A DNA stretch of 64,000 bases. Origin: Trametes villosa (Eukaryota; Basidiomycota; Agaricomycetes; Polyporales; Polyporaceae). Shown piece by piece: positions 48,924 to 59,640 of this stretch (its first letter is position 1; each line of letters opens with the position of its first letter). The stretch is from assembly GCA_002964805.2 (NCBI GenBank), contig PUDQ02000023.1, positions 92,432 to 156,431 of the forward strand, given 5' to 3'. Under the pieces are notes generated by a model. It searched no databases. It saw only the letters and a list, made by a program, of their open reading frames with translations, and was not told where the DNA came from. The translations under genes and the position numbers were made by a program.

Positions 48924-49687
48924 AACGATGCAGCGCCCCCGGGAGGGATGTGTTAGAGGTACGCCCGGCGGCGTTTGTCATAGTAGAGGGTGAGGTCTCT
49001 CTTCGTAGCGTCTCCGATTGTCGTTAACTGACGGGGACTTTGAGATAGGTTATGTATGCACTGCGATAGAGCACGATTCCGCGATAACATGTTCGTTTGT
49101 TACTCCTAGCTCAATTTGCGACATGCGGTATCCACGAGAATTGCTGCCTTCCACGCAACCCTGGGTGCGAAGGCCGCCGCCTAACATTAATTAGCAATCC
49201 GGGGTCCCACTGAGAGATTCGATTGACTTGTCCTGAGAACCTCCATACAGCCTCCGTCGGCTTCACCCGAAGGTGCACTGCGGGCCGCATCGGTAAGTCC
49301 CTGCTGCTCGACAGACATAGTCCATTTTCTCACTGCCGGGAGTATCCAGGAGAATCCGGACGCCGGCTGGCCCGAGTATAAGGTAGGCATGCGCCGTATC
49401 TGGTCATGCTCGAGGTACTATACTGCGACCGTTCTCGCATCACCCTTCTTCCACACTGGCTGCTCCCGAATGTCGTGGAAACAGGACGACTCACGGGGTC
49501 AGCAGACATACGAAATCTCTCATGCGGTATGTTCTTCTATCGTCGGCACCCGCGTTGCTCCTCTAATGTTCTCAGCGTGCAGCCCGGACCTACGCGGTTA
49601 GGCGGGACGGCTCGCTCAACGTTCCGCTTCATAAGATACCCGGCGACGCGTTGCCTTTGAGCATTCCCCTCGTTCTCACTCTACATC
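48924..49687. other. Intergenic between tandem O-methyltransferases
   Basis: These 764 nt hold the 3' end of paralogue 1 and promoter of paralogue 2. No ORF with gene features was found. Confidence 0.5.
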
Positions 49688-51681
49688 ATGACATTCTCTG
49701 GCCTTCGCGCTCTACACGCCGTCATCGGCGAAGCGATAGACAACATTGAAAGGGTCTACAAGAGCCAAGATCCGCCGCTCGAATACCCCTCTCTCGATGT
49801 CCCGTACTACAGCAGCCAGCCTCACAGCCCTGAGGTCGACCGCGCGGAAGCACTCAAGCTCGACGCTGCGGTGTTCTCTGCCGCGAATCAGATCGTCGCC
49901 GCTTGTGGGCAACTCACCGCGACGGTGCACAAGCCATTCTTCCACCTCGTAGAGGTTATGAACGGAGTACGTCGAACACAGCCTACTGTGTTGTGGCGAC
50001 AAAGTGTCTTACTGAGACCTCATAGGGCAACATCACGGCGCTGTTCCACTTTGTGGAGCAGGCCCATATCCCGGAGATCCTCCGCGATGCGGGTCCCGCC
50101 GGGCTGAGTACGAAGGGTATAGCAGCGAAGGTTGCAGAGCTACGTGCGGCGACGCCCGGCGCAAAGCAGATTGAGATCGACCCTTCGAAGATCGGTACGT
50201 GCTCGTGTATTCTGAGATAACTTGAGGGATCCTCACGTCTGCGGGCTAGGTCATATCTTGCGTCTCCTTGCGACGTACCACTGGGTCCGCGAAGTGACCC
50301 CCGACGTGTTTGCGAACAACAGACTCACCTCGTTCATTGATTCTGGGAAGACTGTCGAACAAATCAAGGCCTCGTAAGTCTTCCTTGCGAAGCGGATTTC
50401 GCGACTCGCCTTCTGAGTTGTCGTTCAAATAGTCCTGCGAAGAAGTACGATGAGACGGACGGCGTCGCTGCTTTCGTTGGCCAAGCGTGAGTCGTCCGCC
50501 GCGCACCTTCCAGATGTATCGTTGACACGCGCTATACAGGGGCGAAGAGGTCTTCAAGATCATGTCACACTTCTCCGAATGGCTACTCGACGGCGGCTTG
50601 ACGACAAACGCGACAAACGGTCTTCCGCTGGCATTGGCATACAACACACCACTCAAGTACTACGAGTGGCTCGAGGAGCCCGGTAACGAGTGGCGCCTCA
50701 CGCGTTTCGGACACGCCATGAATGGTACGCGCTACTGGGAGGTCAAGGAGAATATCATCCACGGTGAGCCCATGGTAGTGTCCGAAGAATGCGCGCTGGT
50801 TGCTGAACGATCTACAGGGTTCCCTTGGAATGAGCTCCCGAAGGACTCGGTCGTCGTTGACATAGGCGGAGGTATCGGGTCCGTGTCGGTCGTCCTCGCG
50901 CAAGCATACCCTCACCTCAAGTTCGTCGTCGAGGATCGCGCGCCGGTAGTTGCGATCGCTCGCGAGGTGCGTCGCGCGAGCATTGTCTGTCGCACATTTT
51001 CCATGCTAACGCTTCCCGCATATTGTCTCCAGGCGTGGGGTTCCAAGCATGCGGAACTCTTCGACAGCGGCCGCGTCACCTTCCACGCTCAAGACTTCTT
51101 CGAGGAACATCAGCCGTTCGACGTCCCTGGGGTTGGCACTGTTACACAACCCACGGTTTTCCTGGCGCGCGCAGTTGCGCACAACTGGCCTGACAGGGAC
51201 GTCAAGACGTGAGTCCAAGGCGTCATGGTTCAGAATGCGCTTATCGCTCACGGCGCGTGGTTACATAGTCTCTTGTCGATCCTGCGTCGCGCAGCTGGGC
51301 CACACACTAAGCTTCTCCTGGTCGACAATCTGCTGCCCTACGCGTGCGTCGACGACAAGGCCAACATAGGCAGCTCCTCCGAAGGAGCCGTGCGCTCGCT
51401 CGTCCCGGAGGGCTCGCCGCTCCTCCCTAACCTCGGCAAAGCGAGTGCGAACGGATACATACTCGACATTTCTGTGAGTCCCTTGCTAGAAAGCACGATG
51501 ACTGACGTACGCACATTCGCTGACGTGCGTGATCGCTGCGCAGATGCTCGGCCTCTTTGACGCGAAGGAACGGACTTATCGCGAGATGGACGAGCTCACC
51601 CAGTCCGCGGGGTGGAAGATATCGAATGTTAGACGGGCGGTCGGCTCGTTGTGGGCGTACACGACTGCCGATGCCGTCTAA
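49688..51681 (+). CDS. Family-2 SAM-dependent O-methyltransferase, paralogue 2
   Basis: This is a tandem copy of the upstream gene with the same domain order and intron positions. It starts MTFSGLRALHAVIGEAIDNI. The SAM loop is VVVDIGGGIGSVSVVLAQAY, the catalytic His is in ARAVAHNWPDRD, and the C-terminus is GWKISNVRRAVGSLWAYTTA. At the intron where paralogue 1 uses GC, this copy has a normal GT donor (GAG|GTGCGT at about 50967). The two proteins differ by only a handful of residues over the first 93 positions, so the duplication is fairly recent or homogenised. All motifs needed for activity are present. Substrate is unknown. Confidence 0.92.
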
Positions 51682-51907
51682 GTCGAGGGGTATCGCGCTG
51701 CGGAAGAAGAGCCTCCTGTTCTGTCGACTACAGGAGCGACTTGAGCCGTTTGGAGTGTCATTGCTACATTTAGGGCAGCGTCGCTCGATTGATGTGCACA
51801 CGGTTTCGTGTGACATTCGCAATGAAACCGATCGTCGTTGATGCTATACCTATCTGTACATGGCCCGAAGGCGAACGGCGGAGATCCAGTCACTGGGAGT
51901 CAGGGAT

Positions 51908-53896
51908 TCAGACGGGAACGGCGGTGATGTAGGCCCACAGAGTGCCCACAGCGCGGTGCACTCTAGTAATCTTCCAGCCCGCCGCCTGCGTGACCGAATC
52001 CATCTCACGGTATGTGCGCTCCTTCGCGTCGAACATCCCAAGCATCTAGGTCGGACAATGGGTGAGTATAACGTCGTGTTGATATGATAGGTACCCACGG
52101 AGATGTCGAGTAGATACCCGTTCGTGCTGGCCTTCCCAAGGTTGGGCAGTAACGGGGAGCCTTTGGGGACAAGGGAGCGCACTGGACCCGCGCCTTCGGA
52201 GGAGCCATCGACGTCAGCCTGGTCGTCAACGCATGCGTGCGGCAAGACGTTATCGACCAGGACGAGCTTCGTATGGGGCCCGGCAGATCTCCGGATGAGC
52301 GACAGCAGCCTTGAAAAGAGTACGGTAAGAGGCAGAATATAAGAGAGAAGGAACGCTCGGCCTACTGGATGGAGTCTTTGTCGTTCCAGTTGTGCAAGAC
52401 TCCGCGAATGAGGTAGACGGCGGGTTGCGTGACGGAGCCAACCCCAGGCACTGTGAGCGTAGGCTGGTCTTCAAAGAAGTCCGCTGCCTGGAAAGAGACG
52501 CGGCCGCTCTCGAAGAGCTGAGCGTGCTTAGAACCCCAGGCCTGAACAGAGATATGGTTTTTGAGCAAACACGTCGCGAGCCCAGTATAGGACCACTTAC
52601 GCCTCGCGCAATCCTAACCACGGGCTCCCGATCCTCGACGACAAATCTGACGTTAGGGAACGCCTGGGAGAGGATCACCGATACGGAGCCAATGCCGCCA
52701 CCGACGTCGACCACAACGGAGTCGTTCGGAAGATCACCCCAAGGGAAGCCTTTAAGTCGAGATACCAGCCGAGTGAGTCTGCTTGTAAGGAAGCACGCGC
52801 TATAGCTTGAGACGTACCCTGGATGATGTTCTCCGTGACCTCCCAGTACCGCGTACCATTCATCGCGTGGCCGAACCGTGCCAGGCGAAACTCATTGCCG
52901 GGCTGCTCGAGCCACTCGTAGAACTTCAAAGGGGTATCCAACGAGAGCCTAAGCACAAGGCCGTTGGGCGGATTCTCGGCCAAGCCGCCGTCCAGAAGCC
53001 ATTCGGTGAGCCGCGAGTTTACCTTGAGGATATCGTTCGAGCTGTAACCGTGATGTAAAGGCGTGCCCTACATGCTGGAGAGAAAGAAGAATTCTTACAC
53101 CATGCCGGCAAAGGCAGCAACGCCGTCCGTCCCGTCATATTTCTTTTCTGGGCTATTGGGAGCAAGCGGTCAGACGGCCGGCGATAAAGGGTCGTATGTT
53201 ATGGACACCCACGCGGCTTTGAGTTGCGCAAGAGACTTCCCGGAATCGATAGAAGATGTGAGCCTGTTGTTGGTGAAGACGTCGGGAGTCACTTCGCGGA
53301 CCCAGTGGTACGTCGCGAGAACACGCAAGATGTGGCCTGCAGAGAGAAGTGAGTGGCTCTATAGCTGCCACCGGACGGGAAGACGTACCAATCTTTGAGG
53401 GGTCTATGTCCACCTGCTTGGCCCCAGGTACCCCAGCGCGCACCTCCGTGATCTTTGCGGCGATCTCTTTTGTGCTGAGGCCGCCTGGCCCCGCGCTGCG
53501 AAGAATCTCCGGGATGTGCGTTTGCTCCACGAACTGGAACAGGGCGACGACGTTCGCCTGCAAGGCATGCATTAGTTAGCTCTTCTATAATGAGGCGGTT
53601 AGATGCAGCAGACGTACCCCTTTCGTCAGATCTGTGAGTTGGTAGAATGGGCGGTGAACCGTCACGCTGAGCTGGCCGCAGGCAGCCACGATCTGGTTCG
53701 CAGCCGCGAGGACGGCAGGCTCGAGATTGAGTGCCTCCGCGCGTTCGGCATCGGCGTCGTGCTTCTGACTGGTGTAGTAGGGCTCGTCGAGAGAGGGATA
53801 GTCGAGGGGTGGGCTCTGGCCTTTGTACACCTTCTCGATATTGTCGATAGCTTCGCCGATTACGGCGTGCAGAGCGCGGAGGTCGGAGATCGGCAT
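51908..53896 (-). CDS. Family-2 SAM-dependent O-methyltransferase, paralogue 3 (inverted)
   Basis: The third family member is tail-to-tail with paralogue 2, only 226 nt away. The start at 53896 encodes MPISDLRALHAVIGEAIDNI, aligned with the starts of the other two copies. An upstream in-frame ATG at 53980 would add 28 residues but lacks support from the paralogues. The SAM loop is VVVDVGGGIGSVSVILSQAF, with EDREPV. The catalytic His is in IRGVLHNWNDKD. The C-terminus is LGMFDAKERTYREMDSVTQA, then RAVGTLWAYITAVPV. It is clearly more diverged than paralogues 1 and 2 are from each other. Intron positions match. The fold and catalytic residues are intact. Confidence 0.9.
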
Positions 53897-54876
53897 GCTG
53901 AATCGGTTGTACGAGTGAGGAAGAGAGCGCGTCGTGCAGGGATTCTGTAGACTCACTGTGCCCTGATGATACTGCAGCATTTTATCTGTCGCGTTGGGTC
54001 AGCCAGACGCAGTGCGGTCGCCTATGGCGGACTGCGAGGACGCGACAGGCGGGTAGCACCTGATGATGCCTGCTCGGTACGGCGTGCACGAGAATGACTG
54101 ATGGAGCCACTGCGTCCACCGAGTGACTTCCACGATCGCCGGTGCTGGACGGACCCCAAGAACGCGTAAGAGCAAAACGGGCATGACCCGGAGGAAGTCG
54201 CTGTCGGACGAGGCCAGGCTTCGCGCGAGTGGGCCTCGAGGGAGCGGAGGCGATCTATAGAAAAGGCGATATGTCAGCGCTGTCCGCAGCAAAAAGAGCG
54301 TTAGTAATCCAGCGTGGAGAGGGATCGACATACATAGCCTGATCGAATATGATGTCGGAAAGTCAACGCTGTCATGGGATGCTAATAGATTCGCAGGGAC
54401 GCGTCGGATAGATCTAGAGCTCGCGAGGGCATTGCCGACTGGAAACCGGGGGGCGCAGAAATACCGCCCAGCGTATTGCTGAGTTCGAGCAGTTGACCAT
54501 GGCCAGCGATACGAACTGGGGGTAAGTACGCGGGAACCGCCTGAGCGCTGTCGCAACTCCACCGCGGCCGTGACGCGTGAATCCTTCCACAGCGCACGCT
54601 CTCGGTCCGGGGCCCGACTTCACGACCGTCGCGTCGTGTGCAAACCATAGCGGCGCGGCTTGCTCTACATTCAACTGGTACAATCGGGCGTGGTGCCCGG
54701 AACCCTCGAATCTCAGAGAAACGTAGCCAGAGATGCCCAAGGCGCGGTCGAGGGGTGTTCAATGTTCACATGGTGGGCTCGCAGCTCTAGTTTCGCCCAG
54801 ACGGCGAGTACCTCGGAATGAAATGGCAGGACAAGCTATGGGGCCCCAAGCAGGTCGAGAGCCACCGCGTAGGGTT
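53897..54876. other. Intergenic, no supportable gene
   Basis: This is the promoter side of O-methyltransferase 3 and 3' side of the HET gene. A few ORFs of 100-190 residues exist on minus (for example 53999-54562, with a hydrophobic stretch), but none has a motif, and they overlap each other in several frames. Confidence 0.45.
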
Positions 54877-56421
54877 TTACACTAGTTCCAGCTCGACGCG
54901 CGGAACCTCGGGGCCACAGAACCGCTGGGGATCCGGGTGCCATCTCCTGAAAGTCCCAATGCGTCTGTAGACTAGCTTGCCCCGGGCTGTGGACGTGCTC
55001 GAGCCCGATTCTGCCGGCGCGACGACGAGGCCGCTGACGGAATTGCCGTACCGCAGGAGAGGTACAAGCTTCGCGCGGTGGTCCTCCGCAGCGACCTCCT
55101 CCTCGTCCTGCACAGTGTCGATCAGTATGGTCAGCCCCATGTACGACAGCATCCGCTGCTGCGCCACGACCGCCGCGCGAAGAACGAGGTGCCCGCCGAC
55201 CACCTCGCCGAACCGCAACGCGGGGTCCTTGAGTGCGACACAGCACTCCACCACGTCGGCGAGCTCCGTGTAGTCGATGTGCGTTTGCCAGCGGACCGGT
55301 CCGTCGACGGACGCCCACGACCACGTCGGCGCACGATACACCTGCGCGCGCGAGAGCCTCGACGCACTCGCGCCTTCCCACAGGAGGCCAGCCAGGAGGT
55401 TGGGGCGCCAGATGCCCGCGAGGTAGTCCGCGGCGGAGCCCAGCACGCGGCCGAACGCCTCCGCGACCGCCGCGCACGCGACGAGCTTGTCCGCCGGCGC
55501 GCTGACGGTGCGTCGCGTGTAGTTCTCCACCACCCACTGCCACTGCGCTGCCGACTTGCTGCGGCTCCACGGCCGGTATTCCAAGCCGCCGTAGTGCTCG
55601 CCAGTGTCGAGGTGGAAGAGCTCGGCAGGAAGCCGGCGGGCGTTCAGAGGAGACGGGTCAAACTTCCGAGGGTGAAGTGCACCGCCAACGCGCTGCATGG
55701 CCGTCTGGCAGTGAAACTTGAGCGTCTCGGAGGTGAAGACGAGCACGCGCGGGGAGAGCAAGTCCTCCTGAAGGCACCAGCCTCGTGTACTGGTCGGGTC
55801 GTCCGGGTCCGCAGAGAGCATCTCTGGGGGGCTAAGCTGCACGGTGCCCACGAGCTGCTCCTTCCCCGAAGGTCGAGGTGGGCAGATGAAGGGAAGCGTG
55901 GCAAATGGCGGGTGAGCGCGTCGCACTTGGAGGAACCCGGCGCTGACCCGCGCCGCGCTGGCGGCGATGATTGTGATGTGCGCATGTCGGTAGACGAGGT
56001 GCATTCGACCGAGCTCGCGCGCCTTGTCCTCGTCCGAATCTTGGACGATGCACAGGCTGTCCGCCCAGAGATACCGGAAGCCGAGCGCATGTGTGACGAA
56101 GACGGCTTCGCGAATGGTTTGAGGGAGGAGAGCCGCGTCGATCCCGGCCCGATAGGCGGCTATATTGGCCTTGGTGGTCCGGTGTGGCTGCGGCTCGCCC
56201 CAAACGTAGCTCAGCGCGAGGTATTTGCCGTCCTTGTCTTCGGTCGATACGAGGCGGGGGCGGCTGGGGTCCATACAGTCGATGAGTCGCGTCGGAAGGC
56301 GCACCTCGCGGGAGGGCGAGATAAGGGTGCATTCTTCGTGCCCGCCGACACATTCGTCTATGAGGGACTTCGCGAGGGATAGAGCATGGTGGGAACCGAC
56401 ATCTAGAAGAGGACTTCGCAC
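54877..56421 (-). CDS. HET-domain (heterokaryon incompatibility) protein
   Basis: A single uninterrupted exon encodes 514 residues, from ATG at 56421 to TAA at 54877-54879. The HET domain is clear: LPTRLIDC, KYLALSYVWGEPQPHRTTKA, LPQTIREAVFVTHALGFRYL, WADSLCIVQDSDEDKARELG. Then come MHLVYRHAHITIIAASA and the later marks STRGWCLQEDLLSPRVLVF and YRAPTWSWASVDGPV. HET domains in filamentous fungi mediate cell-death reactions between incompatible strains. Many copies in basidiomycetes have no tested role. No N-terminal partner domain or C-terminal repeat is present. The reading frame is intact and the gene is intronless, unlike its neighbours. Confidence 0.93.
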   Translation of the reverse strand: MRSPLLDVGSHHALSLAKSLIDECVGGHEECTLISPSREVRLPTRLIDCMDPSRPRLVSTEDKDGKYLALSYVWGEPQPHRTTKANIAAYRAGIDAALLPQTIREAVFVTHALGFRYLWADSLCIVQDSDEDKARELGRMHLVYRHAHITIIAASAARVSAGFLQVRRAHPPFATLPFICPPRPSGKEQLVGTVQLSPPEMLSADPDDPTSTRGWCLQEDLLSPRVLVFTSETLKFHCQTAMQRVGGALHPRKFDPSPLNARRLPAELFHLDTGEHYGGLEYRPWSRSKSAAQWQWVVENYTRRTVSAPADKLVACAAVAEAFGRVLGSAADYLAGIWRPNLLAGLLWEGASASRLSRAQVYRAPTWSWASVDGPVRWQTHIDYTELADVVECCVALKDPALRFGEVVGGHLVLRAAVVAQQRMLSYMGLTILIDTVQDEEEVAAEDHRAKLVPLLRYGNSVSGLVVAPAESGSSTSTARGKLVYRRIGTFRRWHPDPQRFCGPEVPRVELELV

Positions 56422-57313
56422 GACGATACACAGGGCCTAAAGTAAGGTGGGCTAGGGCTAGGGACAGGATTAAGCGCTCATACGCAAGTTAAGCGCTGAT
56501 GGTTGGGCAAAGATCGCCGTGGCTGCACAGCCTCCTGCTGATGCCTCAGCCACTTTGTGATGGATTTGCACGGTCCCGGAGAGGTTCCGGCCGCTCTCCC
56601 TATGTCTTTCTGCTGTTCTGGCAGAGGGAGGAGGGTGTTCTGGTGGCGCGGTGGACGCGATCCCCCGGTGGACGAGTCTCCCGTGCTCCCCTGGGTGTGC
56701 AGAGTGCGTATTCCGGCCGCCCAAGGCCGCCCCTCCCTTCATAGTCCGTATAGTCCGTGTAGTTACAGTACTAGTACTTATACAATTTCTTTGAACGTGT
56801 CTGAACGCTCCCCTAGCCCGCAATGCGCCTGCGCTTCGGCCTCCCTCTGCGGCATCGCGATGGGACGCCCCCTGCACTTATAAATATGATATAATATATA
56901 TGTGCGAGCCTGCTTGAGTTTGCGGTGAGCGGATACGACAGACAACAGACTCGAAAACAGAACACGAAATATGAAGACATTGTAAATATGTATGCCCTTA
57001 TAGTATGCCAAAGACTGCTGTCTCGGAGTTGCGCAAACAAAGCCTTGCGCAGATGAGTAGACGCCCAATGCCGGGGCAGCACACTTGTGCTGCCTCGGTG
57101 TCCGACCGGCGAAAAGACGCCCAATGCCGAGGCAGCACAAGTGTGCTGGCCCGGTGTGTTCGGTCTGATTTAGGCGTGGCTTGTGGTGCGAGTGTGTTTT
57201 CCCACAGGGTGTTCGTGCGACAGGTCTATTATATTGTCGATACAAGATGCAGCCGAATATACAAGATGTAGTGAAATATACAAGAGTATGTACGATACAA
57301 ACACTACCGCGCC
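56422..57313. other. Intergenic with two palindromes
   Basis: This is the 5' side of the HET gene and 3' side of the first BAH-PHD-like gene. It is locally AT-rich near 56.88-57.0 kb. Two 28-nt palindromes lie at 57071-57154 and are listed separately. I see no ORF with gene features. Confidence 0.5.
57071..57154. repeat. Two palindromic repeats, 56 nt apart
   Basis: Near-perfect 28-nt palindromes are centred at 57084/57085 and 57140/57141. Each has a core of AGCACACTTGTGCT or its reverse complement with CCGRGGC-type arms. The flank AGACGCCCAATGCCG precedes both copies, so the repeat unit is 56 nt and includes non-palindromic spacer. Confidence 0.85.
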
Positions 57314-58624
57314 CTACACGCATCCCTTGCACGTCGGACAAAAGTATCGCTCTGCCATGAGGGCAAAGCGACGCAGCTCGATGGAGATGTGGGGGAAGTT
57401 CAAGCGTTCCATCCAGGTGGAGACTCCCTCCGGGGGTGGGCTGCGTTGACGGTCGTGGTAGGACCGCGCGAGCCACAGGAAGTGCTCGTGCGAGAAGGGG
57501 AAGATGCGCCCGCAGCGGTCGACAGCGGGGGTACGTTGGATGGGGCAGATGATGAGCTCCCACCAGAGCATCTCGTCCATGGAGGGGCCGGGCGACCAGT
57601 TGCGCTCCTCGATGAGACGACGGATGAACTCGTCGTCTGGGATATGAGAGAGACACCGGAGGTGGAACCACCTCTTGCAGCGGCCGCAGAAGCGGACCTT
57701 GTCGGCGGTGGGGCGGTAGATGCCCTGGTAGATGCAGCGGCTGCGGCAGAACTTCTCGCCGTACTGAATGAACCGCGTCGCACGTCAGCAAACTCGGGCG
57801 ATGATAAATGAGAGACATGGACGGCGTGGACGTACGGTCAGGATGGTGCATCCAGGGGGGTTTCCGTACTCGTCCACCAAGAGCAGGACGTTGGCGCGAA
57901 GGAAGGGGACCTGGGACCAGTAGGGGCGGAGGGAGATCGTCTTGTCGTTGAAGACGAGGACCTGCTCGATGGCGGTGAAGGCGGTGGTTTCCATTTCGCG
58001 GGGAGGGGTGACGGCGATGAGCTCGTCCATGCCGTAGCGCGAGAGGAAGTCCCAGGGGAGCCACTCGCAGGGAAAGTACTGGATGGCCTGGAAGGGGAAC
58101 ATGACGCGGAAGAGCGTGGCGAGGAACTAAGAAAGACGAAGCGGAGGGTGAGCGAGCGCGGGGAGCTGACGGGGGGAGGGATACTCACGACGCCGGGCGA
58201 GGATCCGAAGTCGAGGCGGACGACGAAGTACTGCAGACCGTCTACCAAGACGCTGTGGAAGGTGTTAGCGCGACGAAGGCGACGGGCGGGCGGAGGTGCG
58301 CGAACGTACACTTGGCCGAGGCGTACGATCTTGTAGGGAGTGTTAGCGAGGTTTGGCGCTATAAGAGAAGGCCACAGAAATGATCAGCAGAAGAACGGTC
58401 CGAGAAGCGATGCAGAACGTACCTGGAGCCGAGACGAGGAGGCGGTTGGGGTGGGGGTCCTCCGCCACCGAGGCCGTTTGCTCGGCCAAACTGTGTATGC
58501 CGAGTACTGGCGGAAAGACGGGGGGAGGCGATGGGAGGGACGGGAGGGGTATGAAGGTCTCGGGCATGGCGGGGATGACCGGGGGGGCGAGCGTGGACAA
58601 TGGAATCCAGCGTGAATTGTCCAT
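57314..58624 (-). CDS. BAH-PHD-like zinc-finger protein, copy A
   Basis: Several exons join to about 330 residues. The N-terminus MDNSRWIPLSTLAPPVIPAM is Pro-rich. The middle looks like a BAH-type chromatin-reader fold: VRLGQVYV, YFVVRLDFGSSPG, ATLFRVMFPFQAIQYF, CEWLPWDFLSR, VLVFNDKTISL, VPFLRANVLLLVDEY. Immediately after it comes a cysteine cluster, FCRSRCIYQGIYRP, then RFCGRCKRWFHLRCLSHI and FCPTCKGCV at the very end. The FCR-F/Y-P-V-C lead-in and the CxxC-x4-HxxC core resemble the BAH-PHD junction of plant EBS/SHL proteins. The first Cys pair has a three-residue gap instead of two, and the last pair is far away, so the finger is unusual. Nuclear histone reading is inferred, not shown. It is a tandem paralogue of the gene at 59641-60947. 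Confidence 0.7.
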
Positions 58625-59123
58625 GATTGGGGTATAAGCAGGAAGGAGAAAGCGAAGAGCGGGATGCAGGGAAAATAACGAGTTGAGCAGTGTGGGAAGG
58701 GGAGAGCGGGATGGATGAATGGACGTACGTTTAAGGCATAGCTACTTCCTAATGGACGGAGTGGTGTGGGCGCTCGGGGAGGGGGTGGTTGAGCGGGGAA
58801 TCGGGGAGAAGGGGATGCGAGGAGGCGAGGAGGCGAGGAGATGGTGATTCCGGTGCATGAGGGACTGTAGTACTGGGAAGGTATGTTGAGGACACTGGGC
58901 CCAGCGGCAAGAGCGAGAGAGAACGATGGTGCGTGTGGTAGTTCCATATCACACGTCCATTGCTACCCTGAGGAAAGTGCTGTGCAAATATATAATATCA
59001 CATACTGGTATTGTGCACGAGCCGTAACTGAGAGTCAGCGTCGATACGTGTTATGTACGGAGATCAGTTTGATGCCGAGACAGCACGAGTGCTGGGTGTC
59101 TGGTGTCTATTACACGGCGTGAG
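58625..59123. other. Upstream region of BAH-PHD-like copy A
   Basis: This is promoter sequence of copy A. Part of it (about 58656-58760) resembles the promoter of copy B (about 60978-61080): both contain GCGGGATGC, GTGTGGGAAG, GTACGT and GGCATAGCT in the same order. A purine-rich GAGGCGAGGAGGCGAGGAG run lies near 58820. No gene is present. Confidence 0.55.
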
Positions 59124-59432
59124 GCCGGGGCAGCACACTTGTGCTGCCTCGGGGTTGAGCGTCTTTTCCACAGTGAAAGGCCGGGCCAGCACAAGTGTGC
59201 TGACTCGGGGTTGGGCGTGACATCGAGTGGGATACCCCGAGCCAGCACAAGTGTGCTGACTCGGGGTTGGGCGTGACATCGAGTGGGATACCCCGAGCCA
59301 GCACAAGTGTGCTGACTCGGGGTTGAGCGTCTCATGGAGTGAGACACCCCGAGCCAGCACACTTGTGCTGCCTCGGGGTTGAGCGCCTTTTCCGCGGTGA
59401 AAGGCCGGGCCAGCACAAGTGTGCTGGCCCGG
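59124..59432. repeat. Array of six palindromes with exact 56-nt period
   Basis: Palindrome centres fall at 59138, 59194, 59250, 59306, 59362 and 59418, each exactly 56 nt from the next. The 14-nt core is AGCACAAGTGTGCT or its reverse complement, with arms such as CCGGGCC, CCGAGCC or CCGGGGC on one side and GCCTCGG, GACTCGG or GGCCCGG on the other. Spacers are also repeated (GTTGGGCGTGACATCGAGTG occurs twice; TTTTCC-A/G-C-GTGAAAGGCC twice). A decayed seventh copy (AGCACGAGTGCT) lies at 59082-59093. Confidence 0.92.
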
Positions 59433-59640
59433 TGTCTTGTGGTTTGCGTCAGGACATATGTTGTGTTTGCGTTCAGCCGTATGTTTTGTCCGCGTAGTGA
59501 CAGCAATTAGTACAGGTATTTACATTTTGGCAGCGGGCGTACGAGGAGCGTTCAGGGGAGGGGCATTCGGGGCACTCAAGACGGCTATATGCGAATGTAC
59601 AGTACAAGAGTATGGTATATTTTACGCGCTGCGGTCGGAC

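Noticed and set aside
53999..54562. 187-codon ORF on minus with a hydrophobic stretch between O-methyltransferase 3 and the HET gene
   Set aside because: No recognisable family, overlapped by other ORFs, and no splice chain extending it.
59124..59432. CRISPR-like array
   Set aside because: Regular repeats, but the spacers are themselves repeated and the genome is eukaryotic with no cas genes. Not a CRISPR array.
59051..59506. ORFs on minus with repeated HLCWLGVSHSM and PSQHTCAGSG units
   Set aside because: They are only translations of the 56-nt palindromic DNA array; since 56 is not a multiple of three the frame changes at each unit.
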